Part shown: in pieces, positions 46,681-57,110 of the stretch | Numbering within the stretch: position 1 is the first letter of the stretch | How the letters are laid out: every line of letters starts with the position of its first letter | NCBI GenBank assembly: GCA_934045075.1 | Contig: OW203722.1 | Coordinates: 12,586,796-12,650,795, forward strand | Length of the DNA: 64,000 nucleotides | Reading direction: 5' to 3' | DNA from: Yponomeuta sedellus | Taxonomy: Eukaryota > Arthropoda > Insecta > Lepidoptera > Yponomeutidae | Notes under the pieces: generated by a model | What the model saw: only the letters and a program-made list of their open reading frames with translations | Told to the model about the DNA's origin: nothing | Database searches by the model: none | Translations under genes and position numbers: made by a program

Positions 46681-46966
46681 GCACAGTCATAGCTTAGGAC
46701 TAGTATAAATGGTTATGATGTGTGGAACTTAATAATAATAATTTAAAAAAACTATTTGGACTTTTACCTAAAACAAGGTAATTGCGTGAGAAAATACTCG
46801 CACAGGAATCGCACAGCCATTGCAATGCCCTTGATCGGAAAATATACGTGGAAAGTCCGCGCGAAATTACATGTGGCGATGTTGTGTGTATTACGGCGGG
46901 TTACAAAAATATTAAAAATAAGGGAATTTTCAATACAACAAACGTGCCATTCACCAAATACTTAAG

Positions 46967-47700
46967 AATCCGCTATTTGACTCTCTTTTCAAGTAAGTCT
47001 TAAACGGTAAATAACTCTTCCATTAGACCAAAAAATATTTTTGTATATGTTTTAAGGACCTTAAAGCAAGAAAAAAATATATTTTAAAACTTCATTTTCC
47101 TAAACAGCCAAAAACGCGGTCAGCCATTTTTGTCTATGGTTTGAAGTCCAAAAAATGGTAAACGAAGTTTGACACTCAATTTTCTGTAAGTAATCTCTAA
47201 GCATAGTGAAATAACAAGGACGCAACCATGATTTCATCGAATTTACATCCTAAATATACCTACCAACTACAATTATTGCATTGTTAGAGAATGAAAAAAC
47301 ACGTCAATAAAGACCCCCGGGAAATTGTGGATTCGTGTACCCAGTGAAATTAACATTCAAAAACCTTGGCTCTAACTTGCCAAAAGAGACCCCGACTCTT
47401 TATCAATTGAAACTCGGGTGTATTTATGTGAAAATCACTTTGATGTAAGTCCTATAATAATCAATGTCGACTGGCTCTGGCTGAAAGATGTTTGTTTACA
47501 TACTTTAGATGGTTTTAAGATGGCGTATAGCGTTTTCGCCGTTACGAATTAAACAAGGAAAAAATTTTTTTACTTTGCAAATTTTGCAGCCATCCTGCAT
47601 ACCTACTTAGCAAAATCAATATATTTCGGTTTCTTACGTTAAATACTAAAGGAAATATTCATTTATCGCATCAAATCTGATACATGTCAAATAGCGGATT
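46967..47700 (+). mobile_element. 734-bp inverted-repeat element with broken THAP-like domain
   Basis: AATCCGCTATTTGAC (46967-46981) is perfectly repeated in inverse as GTCAAATAGCGGATT (47686-47700). Inside, at 47322-47446, the + strand reads KLWIRVPSEINIQKPWL, an in-frame stop, then AKRDPDSLSIETRVYLCENH and FDV. This pattern (conserved W, R-D-P-D-S-L, V-Y-x-C-x-x-H-F) fits the C-terminal half of a THAP zinc finger, as found in P-element-type transposases and in host THAP proteins. The upstream C-x-x-C half was not found. The direct link between inverted repeats and domain suggests a decayed DNA transposon. No clear target-site duplication is visible at these exact ends. Confidence 0.6.
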
Positions 47701-47749
47701 GCATTATCAATTTAAAGTAATATTAGTTTTACCACCGGACGTGAGATGA

Positions 47750-47812
47750 CTTACTGGTACGAAACCCTCGGTGCACGAGTCCGACGACTCGCACTTGGCC
47801 AGTTTTTTCCCC
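47750..47812 (+). mobile_element. Dispersed repeat end (family G)
   Basis: GAAACCCTCGGTGCACGAGT, CGCACTTGGCCAGTTTTTTC matches, from memory, a very common lepidopteran repeat terminus. A degraded relative (ACACATACTTGGTCGGTTTT) is near 54080. Confidence 0.5.
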
Positions 47813-49214
47813 ATAAAGTTTTCTTGAATTTTTTGAGTTACATGTAATCCCTAAAATGTTTTAAAAATGTTTAAAATTCTATAATCACTCCAATCAAATT
47901 TTAGAACAAATTCTCATCTGTAGAATTCTTTAGATGGAATGCAGCACCTTGGGCTGTTTGTATTTTTTTAAATAAATTAGTATTTTCTCGCTAACCATAA
48001 AGAAAAATATCTTGGGGAAACCCGAGTGCCCAATGTGTACACATACCTGAGCACTTCGAATTATCGACCATCGGTGGGCATGGTTAGTAATTTAGCTTGT
48101 ACCCTGTCTTTTTCTAAGAGAGGGTCTGTGCCATGGAAAAAAACGTATATAGACTACATAAATAAAAAAAATCTGGATGCTGCTGAATCCCTAGGGCTTG
48201 CTTGAAAGCGTACGGGGCCTCAAAGCTTACCAAACTGAACCTTTTGCACTAACCGACCTCTTGTGTTGGTTGGGCGTCCTAATTACGCGTCCGTCGAATC
48301 AGCCCGCTGTAATCGAATAAGCCGAGGTGCTGATTAGCGAAGTAAGCAAGCTGACCGAATTCCACTTAAATATGAGAAAACAACATTCCTGTTTTACGTT
48401 AACGATACATATATTATTACATGTTACAAGCTACATCTTAAAATAATGTAACTCACAGATACATCAGAACCCAAAGCCGCAGAAGTCGATGGCAAGCCAT
48501 AGTGATTTGCCAAGTGATTTGCCAATCAGCGCAAGGAACTCAGAACTTGACCAACCCTTGAGGTCACCTTCGTCGGACTACGATGACGGAGACACCATCT
48601 TCATCATCTGATAATACGAGCCATCTCGATGGCCAATAATGTAAACCATCAAAAAATACGTACCACTGACCAAATTCAATGTCAGTACATTTTTTCATAA
48701 ATATATGTTGATCAAATCAAGCTAGGTACTTGATTACGGTCACGCTAATTACGACTACATAAGTACGAATTTCTAATGCCGAATTAGGTTTTGCGAGTAG
48801 AGTACCTAAGTACAAACAACAGCACATCAGTACAACTTTTAAATGAAATGTAAGGGTCAATCTGTTGTCGACTGTACAAGCGTTCGGTCCACACTGAGAA
48901 CGCCGACGCTAACTGATTAATTCTCTGCTATCGGGCCAGTTTGAGAAATATTAGCTGGATATGCGATTGCTAATTCCGCTAATGCTCTGGACAAATACGG
49001 TTAGTTTTGGCCTCTTCGACCGAGTCGAATTATTTGGAATTGCTATACTAATGGTTTCTGCAAGGTTAACTGTTTCAATTATCATCAAAGCACCTATTGG
49101 TAACAAAGCCAACGGTGAACTAATCTTGAGCCTTTGGCCTAGTCGTCCGGTTTTTTTTTGTTATTTAACCTAACAGAAATATTTGTGTTAGGATAAAAAA
49201 AAACACAGTCTATT
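47813..49214. other. Gene-free spacer
   Basis: No gene. 48050-48190 contains GGGCATGGTTAGTAATTTAG and short LINE-like sequence that I cannot place. The + frame 48961-49173 has no supported homology. Confidence 0.4.
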
Positions 49215-49265
49215 GGAGGTCCCGTGAGACCCGTGCCCCATGAGTGGGGACATGCAATGGTATCG
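49215..49265 (+). mobile_element. SINE family D 3' end fragment
   Basis: GTGAGACCCGTGCCCCATGA, GTGGGGACATGCAATGGTAT matches the 3' terminus of the family D copies. Confidence 0.65.
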
Positions 49266-50092
49266 AAATAAATGTATTTAAATACAAAATCTCGAATCTA
49301 TCTATTAGTCGGTTGGGACTGAATTCCCGTGACATATCGATACCGAGGGGCCGTAAGACGTTAGAACTTTTCCTCTCAGCAGATTTTTATGTCTAAGCTC
49401 AAAGAGCCCTTTGTTCTTTGAGCTTCGTCATAAGGACTTGCAGATATCTCCCAAGTAAATCTTCCTAAGCAGGAACTGTGGAACGCCTGCCTTGATTTGT
49501 GGATATCAAGACTTTGCTAGTTTAACCGGTATAAGCTTAGACCGTATAACAGGAATAATTTATCGAATGTTCCGAATTTACGCCGTCGCGCCAAGTCTTT
49601 CGTGCTCGTACGGGATGAGCTATAACGGGAGGCCCGTTTTAGGAGAGTGAAGCTATTGCGCATTGTTAACAGCAATTAATGATTATACAATAGTATTTTT
49701 TGGTAACACACAGTGTTTTCTCGGACGGGATTTTTTGACGTTCACTTTCTTATTGCATAAAAAAAGTAAAAATAATTTTCTTCACTATAAAAACAAAATT
49801 ACTTAAGGAGGAGTTTACTTAAGGAAGGTCAAAGCTGTTAGTTTCACAATCAATAAAGTATGTGAAGAAGAAGCTAACAAAGAAACTGTACATTTATTCT
49901 TTTCAAAACTGAAAGAATTTATTATTTCAAATAGTATTCAAATCTTCTTAACATATTTCGCACAGGGTGGTTCTCGTATACTATTTGCAATAATAAAGTA
50001 TTACGGTTTATGCAATAAAAAATTCAAGTCAGTAAATCTGATCTTGAAACACTCTGAGAGTTGTAACAGACGTTAACACACCTTTTTTTCGT
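49266..50092. other. Gene-free spacer
   Basis: No gene, RNA or repeat recognised. Confidence 0.4.
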
Positions 50093-50365
50093 AGCCTATT
50101 AACGTCCCACTGCAAGGCACAGGCCTTCTCTCAGAGAGAGAGTATGGCCTTAATAACCACGCGTACCCAGCGCAGATTGGCAATTTCAACCCCTGAGGTA
50201 TTTGAACACTTTAGACACTCAGGTTTCCTCACGATGTTTTTCTCAATTTGCAACTGGTATTGCTACTATAACTTCACAAATGTACATAAAAACAAAGACA
50301 TTGGTACATGCCTGCACTTCCGAGTTCATTGTCCTACCCACTGGGGTACAGCTTCCGAATAAAAT
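50093..50365 (-). mobile_element. SINE family C, most complete copy
   Basis: Runs from GTAGCCTATTAACGTCCCAC, AGGCACAGGCCTTCTCTCAG, AACCACGCGTACCCAGCGCA and ACTCAGGTTTCCTCACGATG to a tRNA-like head on the minus strand (CTGTACCCCAGTGGGTAGGA). It serves as the reference for the partial copies at 4010, 11085, 12541, 17805, 33655 and (inverted) 62930. Confidence 0.75.
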
Positions 50366-51948
50366 CATAAATCATTAATAAAAAAATAATAATCCAATGC
50401 AACACAAAAAGCAGCGGAAGTTTAAGGGATGTGATGTCTGAGACCTCTGTATGTTCATGATAATTTCTACAACGTGCACGAAAATGTACCAACAACATAC
50501 TAACATAGTATTATAGAGACGAAAGGCTCTGCGCTCAAAGTTTGTCCAATACGTATAATGAAAACATTAATCCAATGGAATAAAAAAAGACAAATTTTCA
50601 TTTCCCAAGCGATTTTTTCATGCAGCAAAGTAAAAAGGCATCGATCATACTCGCAGATACGTACGTACGCACCAAGTGCAATTCATTCATTTGCCGGATG
50701 GATTAATTTCCGCCGTGAGATCGCTCCAAAGGGAAATGTGATTGGGACAAAGTGTTCGCGCATCGGGCGGGAGGGTCCGGCAGGATTGGTATTTCATTTA
50801 TCTCTCTCTATAAAAAGGGGTGAAAACTATAATAGAATCACAACATACGACTGGTCGGTAGAGTTTGTGTTATAGCTACAGATTAGGCATACCTATTTCC
50901 TTTGTATCTCAAATTGAAATTACAATGTCACAAGTTCAAACGATAAAATCAAGGATTACGTAATTAATTAATTAAATCAGACATCACCAGAAACCTATCG
51001 AAACGACAACTGAGAATTTATTAAAATTAAAAGGAACGCTGAATCTAAAGCGAAATAATCCTTTCATAATTGTAGAATTAAATTATGTTTTCGAAATGTT
51101 CCCTTGGAGGGTGTGTATTGTTGCCAGTCTCATTACGCAACCGACTCTGTTTATTTTGGTGTAGTACGCGCCTCGCCCGCGCTGATGTCCCACTGAGATT
51201 TTACTTTATTCTGCTCTGTAGGCAGGCTGCCAATGCTGTGGACTGTATCAAGCAGTCGCATCTTATAAATGAAATTGTAATCAAGTTCCTCCGACGATTG
51301 ATGTGTCATCAAGCTCTAAAGCCGCAATTGTGAGATCGATTTTTTCAAATTTATGTCAGAGTTTATGGGGGTTTTACGATGACCTTTCGGCCAACACGCG
51401 ACGCGCGACGTTTACGGGTCTAACGCACAGTTTATAACTCGAAATAAAACATACATAATTTCTGAAATAAAACGAATCTGCTCACCCATAAAACCACTCA
51501 ATAAGCGTTCCTTTATTTTTTCCTGAAACTAAAAAATATCCTCTTTTGTTACCTAGTCCCTTCTCGAGATGTATAGGAACATGACAGACTCGGAATCATT
51601 CACGTTATGGTAATATCTTGCGTAGAATTTATTTAATGGGATAAGTTCCAAAAGTATTTACGCTCTTGCGTCTATCTGGATGGTGTACACATAATTTGTG
51701 GACTAAGTTCCGCTTGTAATGTTTTGTTGAGTTGCTCTAGTCGAAACAACTGTTGGATTTAATTAAACTCGCGCGCCTTCGTTACCTATTTCTATATTGA
51801 AGTGGTCTTTGGATCGTGCTGTCTAAAGGACTGATATTGACAGAGTTCAACAAACACGTGGACAATCAATAAAATCAAACAAGGCACCTTCGGCAAGGCA
51901 CATTTCGTCTTTCATAAATTGTTAACCACAAACTTTACAACATTAAAC
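50366..51948. other. Gene-free spacer
   Basis: No supported gene. The + frames at 50558-50875 (105 codons) and 51085-51333 have no recognisable domain, signal or repeat match and are probably chance. Confidence 0.4.
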
Positions 51949-51954
51949 TTTATT
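51949..51954 (-). terminator. Candidate poly(A) signal for the secreted-protein gene
   Basis: TTTATT on the + strand is AATAAA on the minus strand, about 290 bases past the stop codon at 52245. It is the nearest canonical hexamer I noticed. Confidence 0.35.
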
Positions 51955-52244
51955 CATTTAAGGTGGGGAACAGTAAGCATTTACGATTTTTAATTATCTC
52001 AAACTGAATAGCAAATAGAAACTTTTCTTTGGAACCAGTCATGATGAATGAGTAATTAGGTTTATCATCGCGGCAAAGCATAGGGCTTTGTCAAAGAACA
52101 AAAAATATACGGTCTTTGAACAGCTAATAAGTACTTTAAACAATGTTCATTAACTGTATCCAAAATTAATCGGAATCGCAGTTAAATTATAATAGATATT
52201 GGTAGCGAGTATTCCCAAGAGCTGCATTGGACACGGTACTCTTG

Positions 52245-52349
52245 CTAAAAGTCGCCATACATCTGATAGATGGCACTTCCAGCAGATGGAGTTGTCCCCG
52301 AGAGTGCCTTTTGCTCCACGCCGTTGAACAAGTGCCAATGAGAGCCAAT
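52245..52349 (-). CDS. Exon 4 of secreted protein
   Basis: 35 codons with stop, after a CATTTTTTCACAAATG... acceptor region ending CTTCAAG. Reads IGSHWHLFNGVEQKALSGTT, PSAGSAIYQMYGDF. The frame is set by the phase-0 donor upstream. The overlapping minus frame at 52150-52338 is a shadow in another frame. Confidence 0.7.
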   Translation of the reverse strand: MGSHWHLFNGVEQKALSGTTPSAGSAIYQMYGDF

Positions 52350-53440
52350 CTTGAAGTACATTTGTGAAAAAATGGGATCGCTCTTCGACTTACAGATCAG
52401 ATAAGCTATCTTTGTAAAAAGAGCGCCACACCGCGGTTGTTTCGCTACTTTTTGAGCAGTTTTTTTTCACTTGAGCCATTGTTGGCGCTTCACACCAACC
52501 TTTTGTTAACGAACAATAGAAAAATGCATGTTTACAATATGTCGTCCATGGCGGTTTCATTCGATGCTATTGCACTGGCAGTATGATTTCAAAGAAGCCA
52601 TTGTCTTCCTAAAAAAAACATTATTTTCAGTACACTTACATATTTAAGGTATTTGCATTCATTAACACCTTCCATGAAAAAAATTGTTACGAAATCAAAC
52701 TTACTGGATCATCAAATGGAGGTACAAACAGGTGTTCAAAATCGTCATATTTCTTTATTTTATCAAACAACGCAGTCGTTTCATATTGGGCCGCTGAAGG
52801 CGAAGACTGGTGCGTCGACTCGATAGGGGCTGAATCAAAGACGGGCCGATGCATTGGATGGTTTCCAATCGGGACATACGGCTCAGTAAAATGATGCAAA
52901 TCAAACCACGGTAATTCTGTAATTGGCAGAGTATAATGTTCTGGTTTTGATAGTTTAAACTTGTCCTCGTAATAGGAAACGAGTTTCATCATAAGAGCAT
53001 CTTCTATTCTTTGGTGCTCATCTGGTGTAACCTGCAATTACCAAAATATCTACCAAATGTGATTATTCAACGTTTTGTTTTTAATGAAATGACATACGTA
53101 CCCTATTTATGTCGGGAGTACGTGTTGTCGTATGTGCAAGTTCCCCTTCTGGCCCAATATTTTTTCCTCGCTTGGCTTTGCTGACATACACTTCCTTATC
53201 TAAAGTACTCAGGAATTTTGCAAAATCCACTGAGAGCCCTGGGTCATACAGCGCCGGATCATAAAGCAACTGCAATGTTAGTAAATTTCTTAAAACATAA
53301 TTTATCAACATTGAGTCATTACGGGCTGGTTTACGTTGTACATGAAACATTACCTCACTACATCTTGCCGTATCACAACACAACATAAGCATAAATGCAA
53401 TTAGACGTGTTCGATTAAATACTGTGCATAATATGCGCAT
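52245..53440 (-). CDS. Predicted secreted protein, four exons, unknown family
   Basis: Exons on the minus strand: 53440-53354, 53269-53102, 53031-52705, 52349-52245. All introns are GT/AG and phase 0, giving 228 residues and a TAG stop. Residues 1-27 look like a signal peptide (MRILCTVFNRTRLIAFMLML, then CCDTARC). The mature part is acidic to neutral with YDPALYDPGLSVDF, a basic KAKRGKNIGPEG stretch, PDEHQRIEDALMMKLVSYYE, aromatic-rich ELPWFDLHHF and EHLFVPPFDDP, ending IYQMYGDF. The last exon (IGSHWHLFNGVEQKALSGTT ...) joins FDDP exactly in frame. The first intron (84 bp) is itself open in frame, so a form with 28 extra residues is possible. The introns are short (84, 70 and 355 bp) and AT-rich. 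I do not recognise the family and assign no function. No neighbouring gene gives context. Confidence 0.75.
52705..53031 (-). CDS. Exon 3 of secreted protein
   Basis: 109 codons after GGTAATTGCAG, reading VTPDEHQRIEDALMMKLVSY to FVPPFDDP. Donor GTAAGT. Without splicing the frame would end five codons into the intron. Confidence 0.8.
53102..53269 (-). CDS. Exon 2 of secreted protein
   Basis: 56 codons after TAACATTGCAG, reading LLYDPALYDPGLSVDFAKFL to TTRTPDINR. Donor GTACGT. The frame is also open through the upstream intron. Confidence 0.75.
53354..53440 (-). CDS. Exon 1 of secreted protein: signal peptide
   Basis: 29 codons from the first ATG, ending ...ARCSE at a GTAATG donor. The n-region is basic (R2, R10, R12), the hydrophobic core is LIAFMLML, and a small or cysteine-containing cleavage area follows. 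Confidence 0.65.
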
Positions 53441-55919
53441 CGGAATAGCAAACCCGCACTAACTAGGCGAAACAATTGGCACTGAGACGTAAGTGGCGAT
53501 TAAGAGAATTTCTAAAAAAATAAAAGTTGCTCGTATTGCCTTACAATGGCTCTACCCGTGCCATAGTACTTACTATGTAGAAGCTGGTTTACGAAATACA
53601 ACTGCTAACATAATTCAACGATTCGTGATTTTTGCGCACACGTATACCTCTTTACTTAATTAAACATTAACATAAATAAAACAACCTACCTATTGTGGTC
53701 GTATGTTTTAATAATTGCCTTTTGATTTTTTTGTCGTAATTGAAGCAAAAAAATAGTGAAATGGTATCGTTAGATTGATCGTTTAAAAATTTTGTCTGTG
53801 TAAGTTAATCGTTTTTGATTAAGGGAACCGTTTCCGAAATATTAAGCTTTGAAGAGCAAATATTTCATACAGTGGGGCATTTCCCACCTTCTCCCGGCTA
53901 AACTGTTGAGTTTAGCAACGAAAAAAAATCAGGGAAAAACTATTATGGCTAAGTAGGAGTAATAGTCGCCCAACTTTTAAAGGGAAAAATTTGGACAAAT
54001 TTTATTCAAAATTTCTTTGTTAGTGCAATAAAGCAGGCAAAAATCTTCTTACACAGAACCCTACACTTCAGGTGGCACGACACATACTTGGTCGGTTTTT
54101 TCTACTCTTCGAGAACGGATTTGAGCCAACCGTAAGCGAATGCCATAAGTGCATGAATCTGAAAGAGATGTTCTTAGGAGATACCTATTTTAGATAAAGA
54201 TTTTGCTGAGTTTGGCTCCAGTTAGAGACGTTATGCTATATTCCATCGCAGACAGGTTTTACCTGGACGTCAAAAAACTGTCAATTGATCTTTAAAACGT
54301 GATAATTTTTACGACTATTTATTGAATGAAATCAAATATTGAAAGATCTTTGTCGACCAAAAATATTTTCCGAATTTTAACGATTTCCAATATTGTCTTT
54401 CTACAGAAAGCGTATTGGAATGTACAATTAACACTACCTCTAGTACTTAGTTCTAAGTGTAACGTGAGTAAAGTGAATGCAACGGAGTCCAGGTTTAATG
54501 GCTACGCCTTGCTACTGAGCTCTCGCTCTAACATGCCCAGATTTATTAGTTCAATTACCCGGGCCATGCTCGGGGCGATCTGCTCCTAGGACACCATAGA
54601 ATAGATGTAGACTTACCGTTTCAGACAGATGCATAAGTGTGGAAGCGAGAAGATTATTTAACGTCAAAGAGGTGAGTTAAGGGGATCCCTGTAGCTTACT
54701 AGCGCCACAAATGATGTAAAAACTTTTTTTACACCTATGCCAAAAGCTTCAGGCTCAATCACATTAATCACGGATTTTAGGACCTATAGCCCAGGTTTCT
54801 CTTTCGTTGGTCGTGCTATTGAACTCCAGGGATCGCCTTAAAAAGAATAGATTTTCTATCTCCAAAAGTGATTTTACTTACTAAGGTACCGAAAAGAAAA
54901 GACCATTCACTGGCTACAAGACCTTAGAAGTAGCACACGTTCTACCTGAGTTGAAATACTTATATGTTGACTTAATTTACACAGTAAGTAAGTATACAAA
55001 TAAACAGCGAACTGCTATTTTCGACGTTCCTTGCGCGGTGTTTAATTGAAAGTTTCACCAAGCTTAGCTGCTAGTTGCATGAATGAGCAAATTTAAAACA
55101 GCAGTATTAACCCAGTAGCGACCACAGAGCGGCTGGCGAAGCGACTAGCGGAGCGGGCCTCCGGCGACCTCAAACTCCCCCTGTCCATAAAACTTGGCCA
55201 ACTTTCAAATTGTGGGTTGGCGCTTTTCGCAGCACGCTCATTCCTGCGCTAGATTCTACCACAACCGGCTTGATTGAGGCCGGAGCTTGAAAACGAAACA
55301 TTTATGAAAACATCGGATACGACGTGCCGTTCACGTAATGTGAAAAGATCGGACGTAGGTAGTTATTGAATGCGGATGGATAGAATAGATAGGTCGAAAG
55401 ATCCGACTGGATTGTGGTATTTTGAAATGCCTATGCTAAAACTTCTATGGCTGGTGCTAGCGGACTCTAGCTTATTAACGGGTTTTATTCGTAGATAGTC
55501 GCAACCTTGTCTTTTGGTCTTACCCTATTATATGTAAGACCAAAGTTGCATTGTTTAAAAAAAAATCTTGTTGTGTTGTTTTGATAAATAGGGAAAATCT
55601 GCTGCTTTCGATATACTTTATGTACTAATTAACGACCGCATTTCTTTAGAAACTGTTTAACAATAGGCCGTAATACAAAATAAACTGCCAACTCCGTACA
55701 GCTTGGCAAAAAAAGCACATATAGGACGCGACACCCGAAAATTTAGTCTAGTCACTTTTAGAACAATAACTTTTCTTTTAATTTAACTTAACACCCACAG
55801 AAACAGTATTAGAAGATTATTTGCTACTTAATTTCTACGGGAAATCCCCGTCTATACAAATAACTTTGTAAGATTTGCAGATACATAAGTCTCTAGAGGT
55901 GAAAACGCACGAAATATCA
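53441..55919. other. Gene-free spacer (5' side of the secreted-protein gene)
   Basis: Should hold the promoter of the minus-strand gene, but no TATA or initiator could be chosen with confidence. 54040-54110 resembles a dispersed repeat end (family G). 55501-55547 forms a hairpin (GTCTTAC and GTAAGAC arms). No other gene was seen. Confidence 0.4.
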
Positions 55920-56105
55920 ATAAGACCGACTCGTTCACTGTTGGACATAGGCCTTCTTATGAAAGGCATGGCTCTTCTTTCTGTGATTGGCCATCCTCGT
56001 CCAACCGCTGCTAGCAATCAGTTTCATGTCGTCGGTCTAGCGAGGTGGGCGTCCTATGCTGCCTTTGACTGTCCGTCGTCTCCACTCAAGAACATTATTT
56101 GTACC
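55920..56105 (-). mobile_element. LINE ORF2 end, reversed
   Basis: The minus strand reads KGSIGRPPR, an in-frame stop, TDDMKLIASSGWTRMANHRK then KAYVQQ and a stop. These are the same terminal motifs as at 2325 and 13560. Confidence 0.78.
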
Positions 56106-56114
56106 CCAGCGACT

Positions 56115-56270
56115 ATAAGATAAGAATATTCTTTATTGTACACTAAACCACAAATACAGAACAATTATTGCAAATATACATAGTACAATTGGCAGCCTTA
56201 TTGCTAAAAGCAATTTCTTCCAGACAACCTTACGATGGAAAGTTGCTGAAGGAAATTAGAAAGGCGGGTA
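56115..56270 (-). mobile_element. LINE 3' end, reversed
   Basis: ATAAGAATATTCTTTATTGT, AATTGGCAGCCTTATTGCTA, AAAGCAATTTCTTCCAGACA is the reverse complement of the tail at 36240-36370. It follows the LINE fragment at 55920-56105, but the two belong to different tail families. Confidence 0.8.
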
Positions 56271-56335
56271 GCCAGTGCAAATTTGAATATTGATACATAC
56301 TTATACTTAATAATAATTCACTTACATTCCGTTAC

Positions 56336-56368
56336 TTATAATTTATTATAAACATACATATATATATG

Positions 56369-56453
<85 letters not shown>

Positions 56454-56484
56454 TATATATATGTATGTTTATAATAAATTATAA
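56336..56484. repeat. (TA)n microsatellite within a 31-bp-arm hairpin
   Basis: 56336-56366 (TTATAATTTATTATAAACAT...) is perfectly inverted at 56454-56484. Between them runs (TA)n, about 76 bp uninterrupted at 56376-56451. The whole unit could extrude as a cruciform. Confidence 0.92.
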
Positions 56485-56708
56485 AGTAAAGTATAAAGTA
56501 ATAACACCTATACACAAGAGGACAAAATTTTAATGACTCTACTAAAGATCACGAAATCTGTTTTTAAAGACAGCTGCGGAAGGAGAGCGCCTTGTTGAGA
56601 CCGGCAGATCATAGGTTCTTCGGCAGATTGTTACCAGCCCGCTGTCACTTCAAGTATATGTATGATGCCCTTACGAATAATTATATTTTTATACTATTTT
56701 TATTTTTA
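56485..56708. other. Short gene-free spacer
   Basis: No recognised feature. Confidence 0.4.
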
Positions 56709-56838
56709 ATGCACTAAGCAGTGCTAAGGACAATTTTAAAAACCCATTTAGAGGCTAAAAATTCCACCCATGCCGGGATTCGAATCCGCGACCTCTGGCT
56801 ATCCGTGCCAGCGCTCTTTCCAACTGAGCTAATGGGCA
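56709..56838 (-). mobile_element. tRNA-derived SINE, family B
   Basis: The minus strand has GCCCATTAGCTCAGTTGGAA (box A), GCTGGCACGGATAGCCAG and box B GGATTCGAATCCC, then the TTTTTAGCCTCTAAATGGGT tail and the CTTAGCACTGCTTAGTGCAT end. Confidence 0.88.
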
Positions 56839-56870
56839 ACTCGACATATCATGTAATATGTCGAGTTGCC
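56835..56870. repeat. Hairpin at the SINE B boundary
   Basis: GGCAACTCGACATAT and ATATGTCGAGTTGCC (15-bp perfect arms, 6-base loop). The left arm includes the last bases of the SINE head. Confidence 0.9.
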
Positions 56871-57006
56871 GTATTTTTTATTATTAGCCATATTATATTA
56901 TACGGTAGGTACTGCTCATTGGTGACATAAAAATAAAAACACAAACATAATAATTTTGCTCCTTGTCAGCAATTATTGCAGAGTCATCTATACTATACAT
57001 CTATAA

Positions 57007-57110
57007 TTTAAAAACCTAATTAGAGGCTAAAAATTTCACCCATGCCGGGATTCGAACCCGCAACCTCTGGCTATCCGTGCCAGCGCTCTACCAATTGAGC
57101 CAATGGGCGA
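57007..57110 (-). mobile_element. tRNA-derived SINE, family B, best tRNA-like head
   Basis: The minus strand from 57110: GCCCATTGGCTCAATTGGTA, GAGCGCTGGCACGGATAGCC, AGAGGTTGCGGGTTCGAATC, CCGGCATGGGT. D, anticodon and T arms can pair, but loop position 33 is C and the acceptor end is imperfect. It is followed by the family tail, so I call it a SINE and not a tRNA gene. Confidence 0.88.

Noticed and set aside
50558..50875. 105-codon plus frame
   Set aside because: Lysine/arginine-rich, without recognisable features or exon borders.
52150..52338. 62-codon minus frame beginning MALVQRRG
   Set aside because: It overlaps the last exon of the secreted-protein gene in a different frame. The exon frame agrees with the upstream splice phase.
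52393..52479. Short minus frame MAQVKKNCSK... within intron 3 of the secreted-protein gene
   Set aside because: It ends at a stop after 29 codons, has no splice sites that keep the reading frame, and is not needed to join the exons.
57037..57110. Minus-strand tRNA-like cloverleaf as a functional tRNA gene
   Set aside because: Position 33 of the anticodon loop is C, the acceptor and T stems have mismatches, and the same head plus tail recurs at four other sites. It is a SINE.
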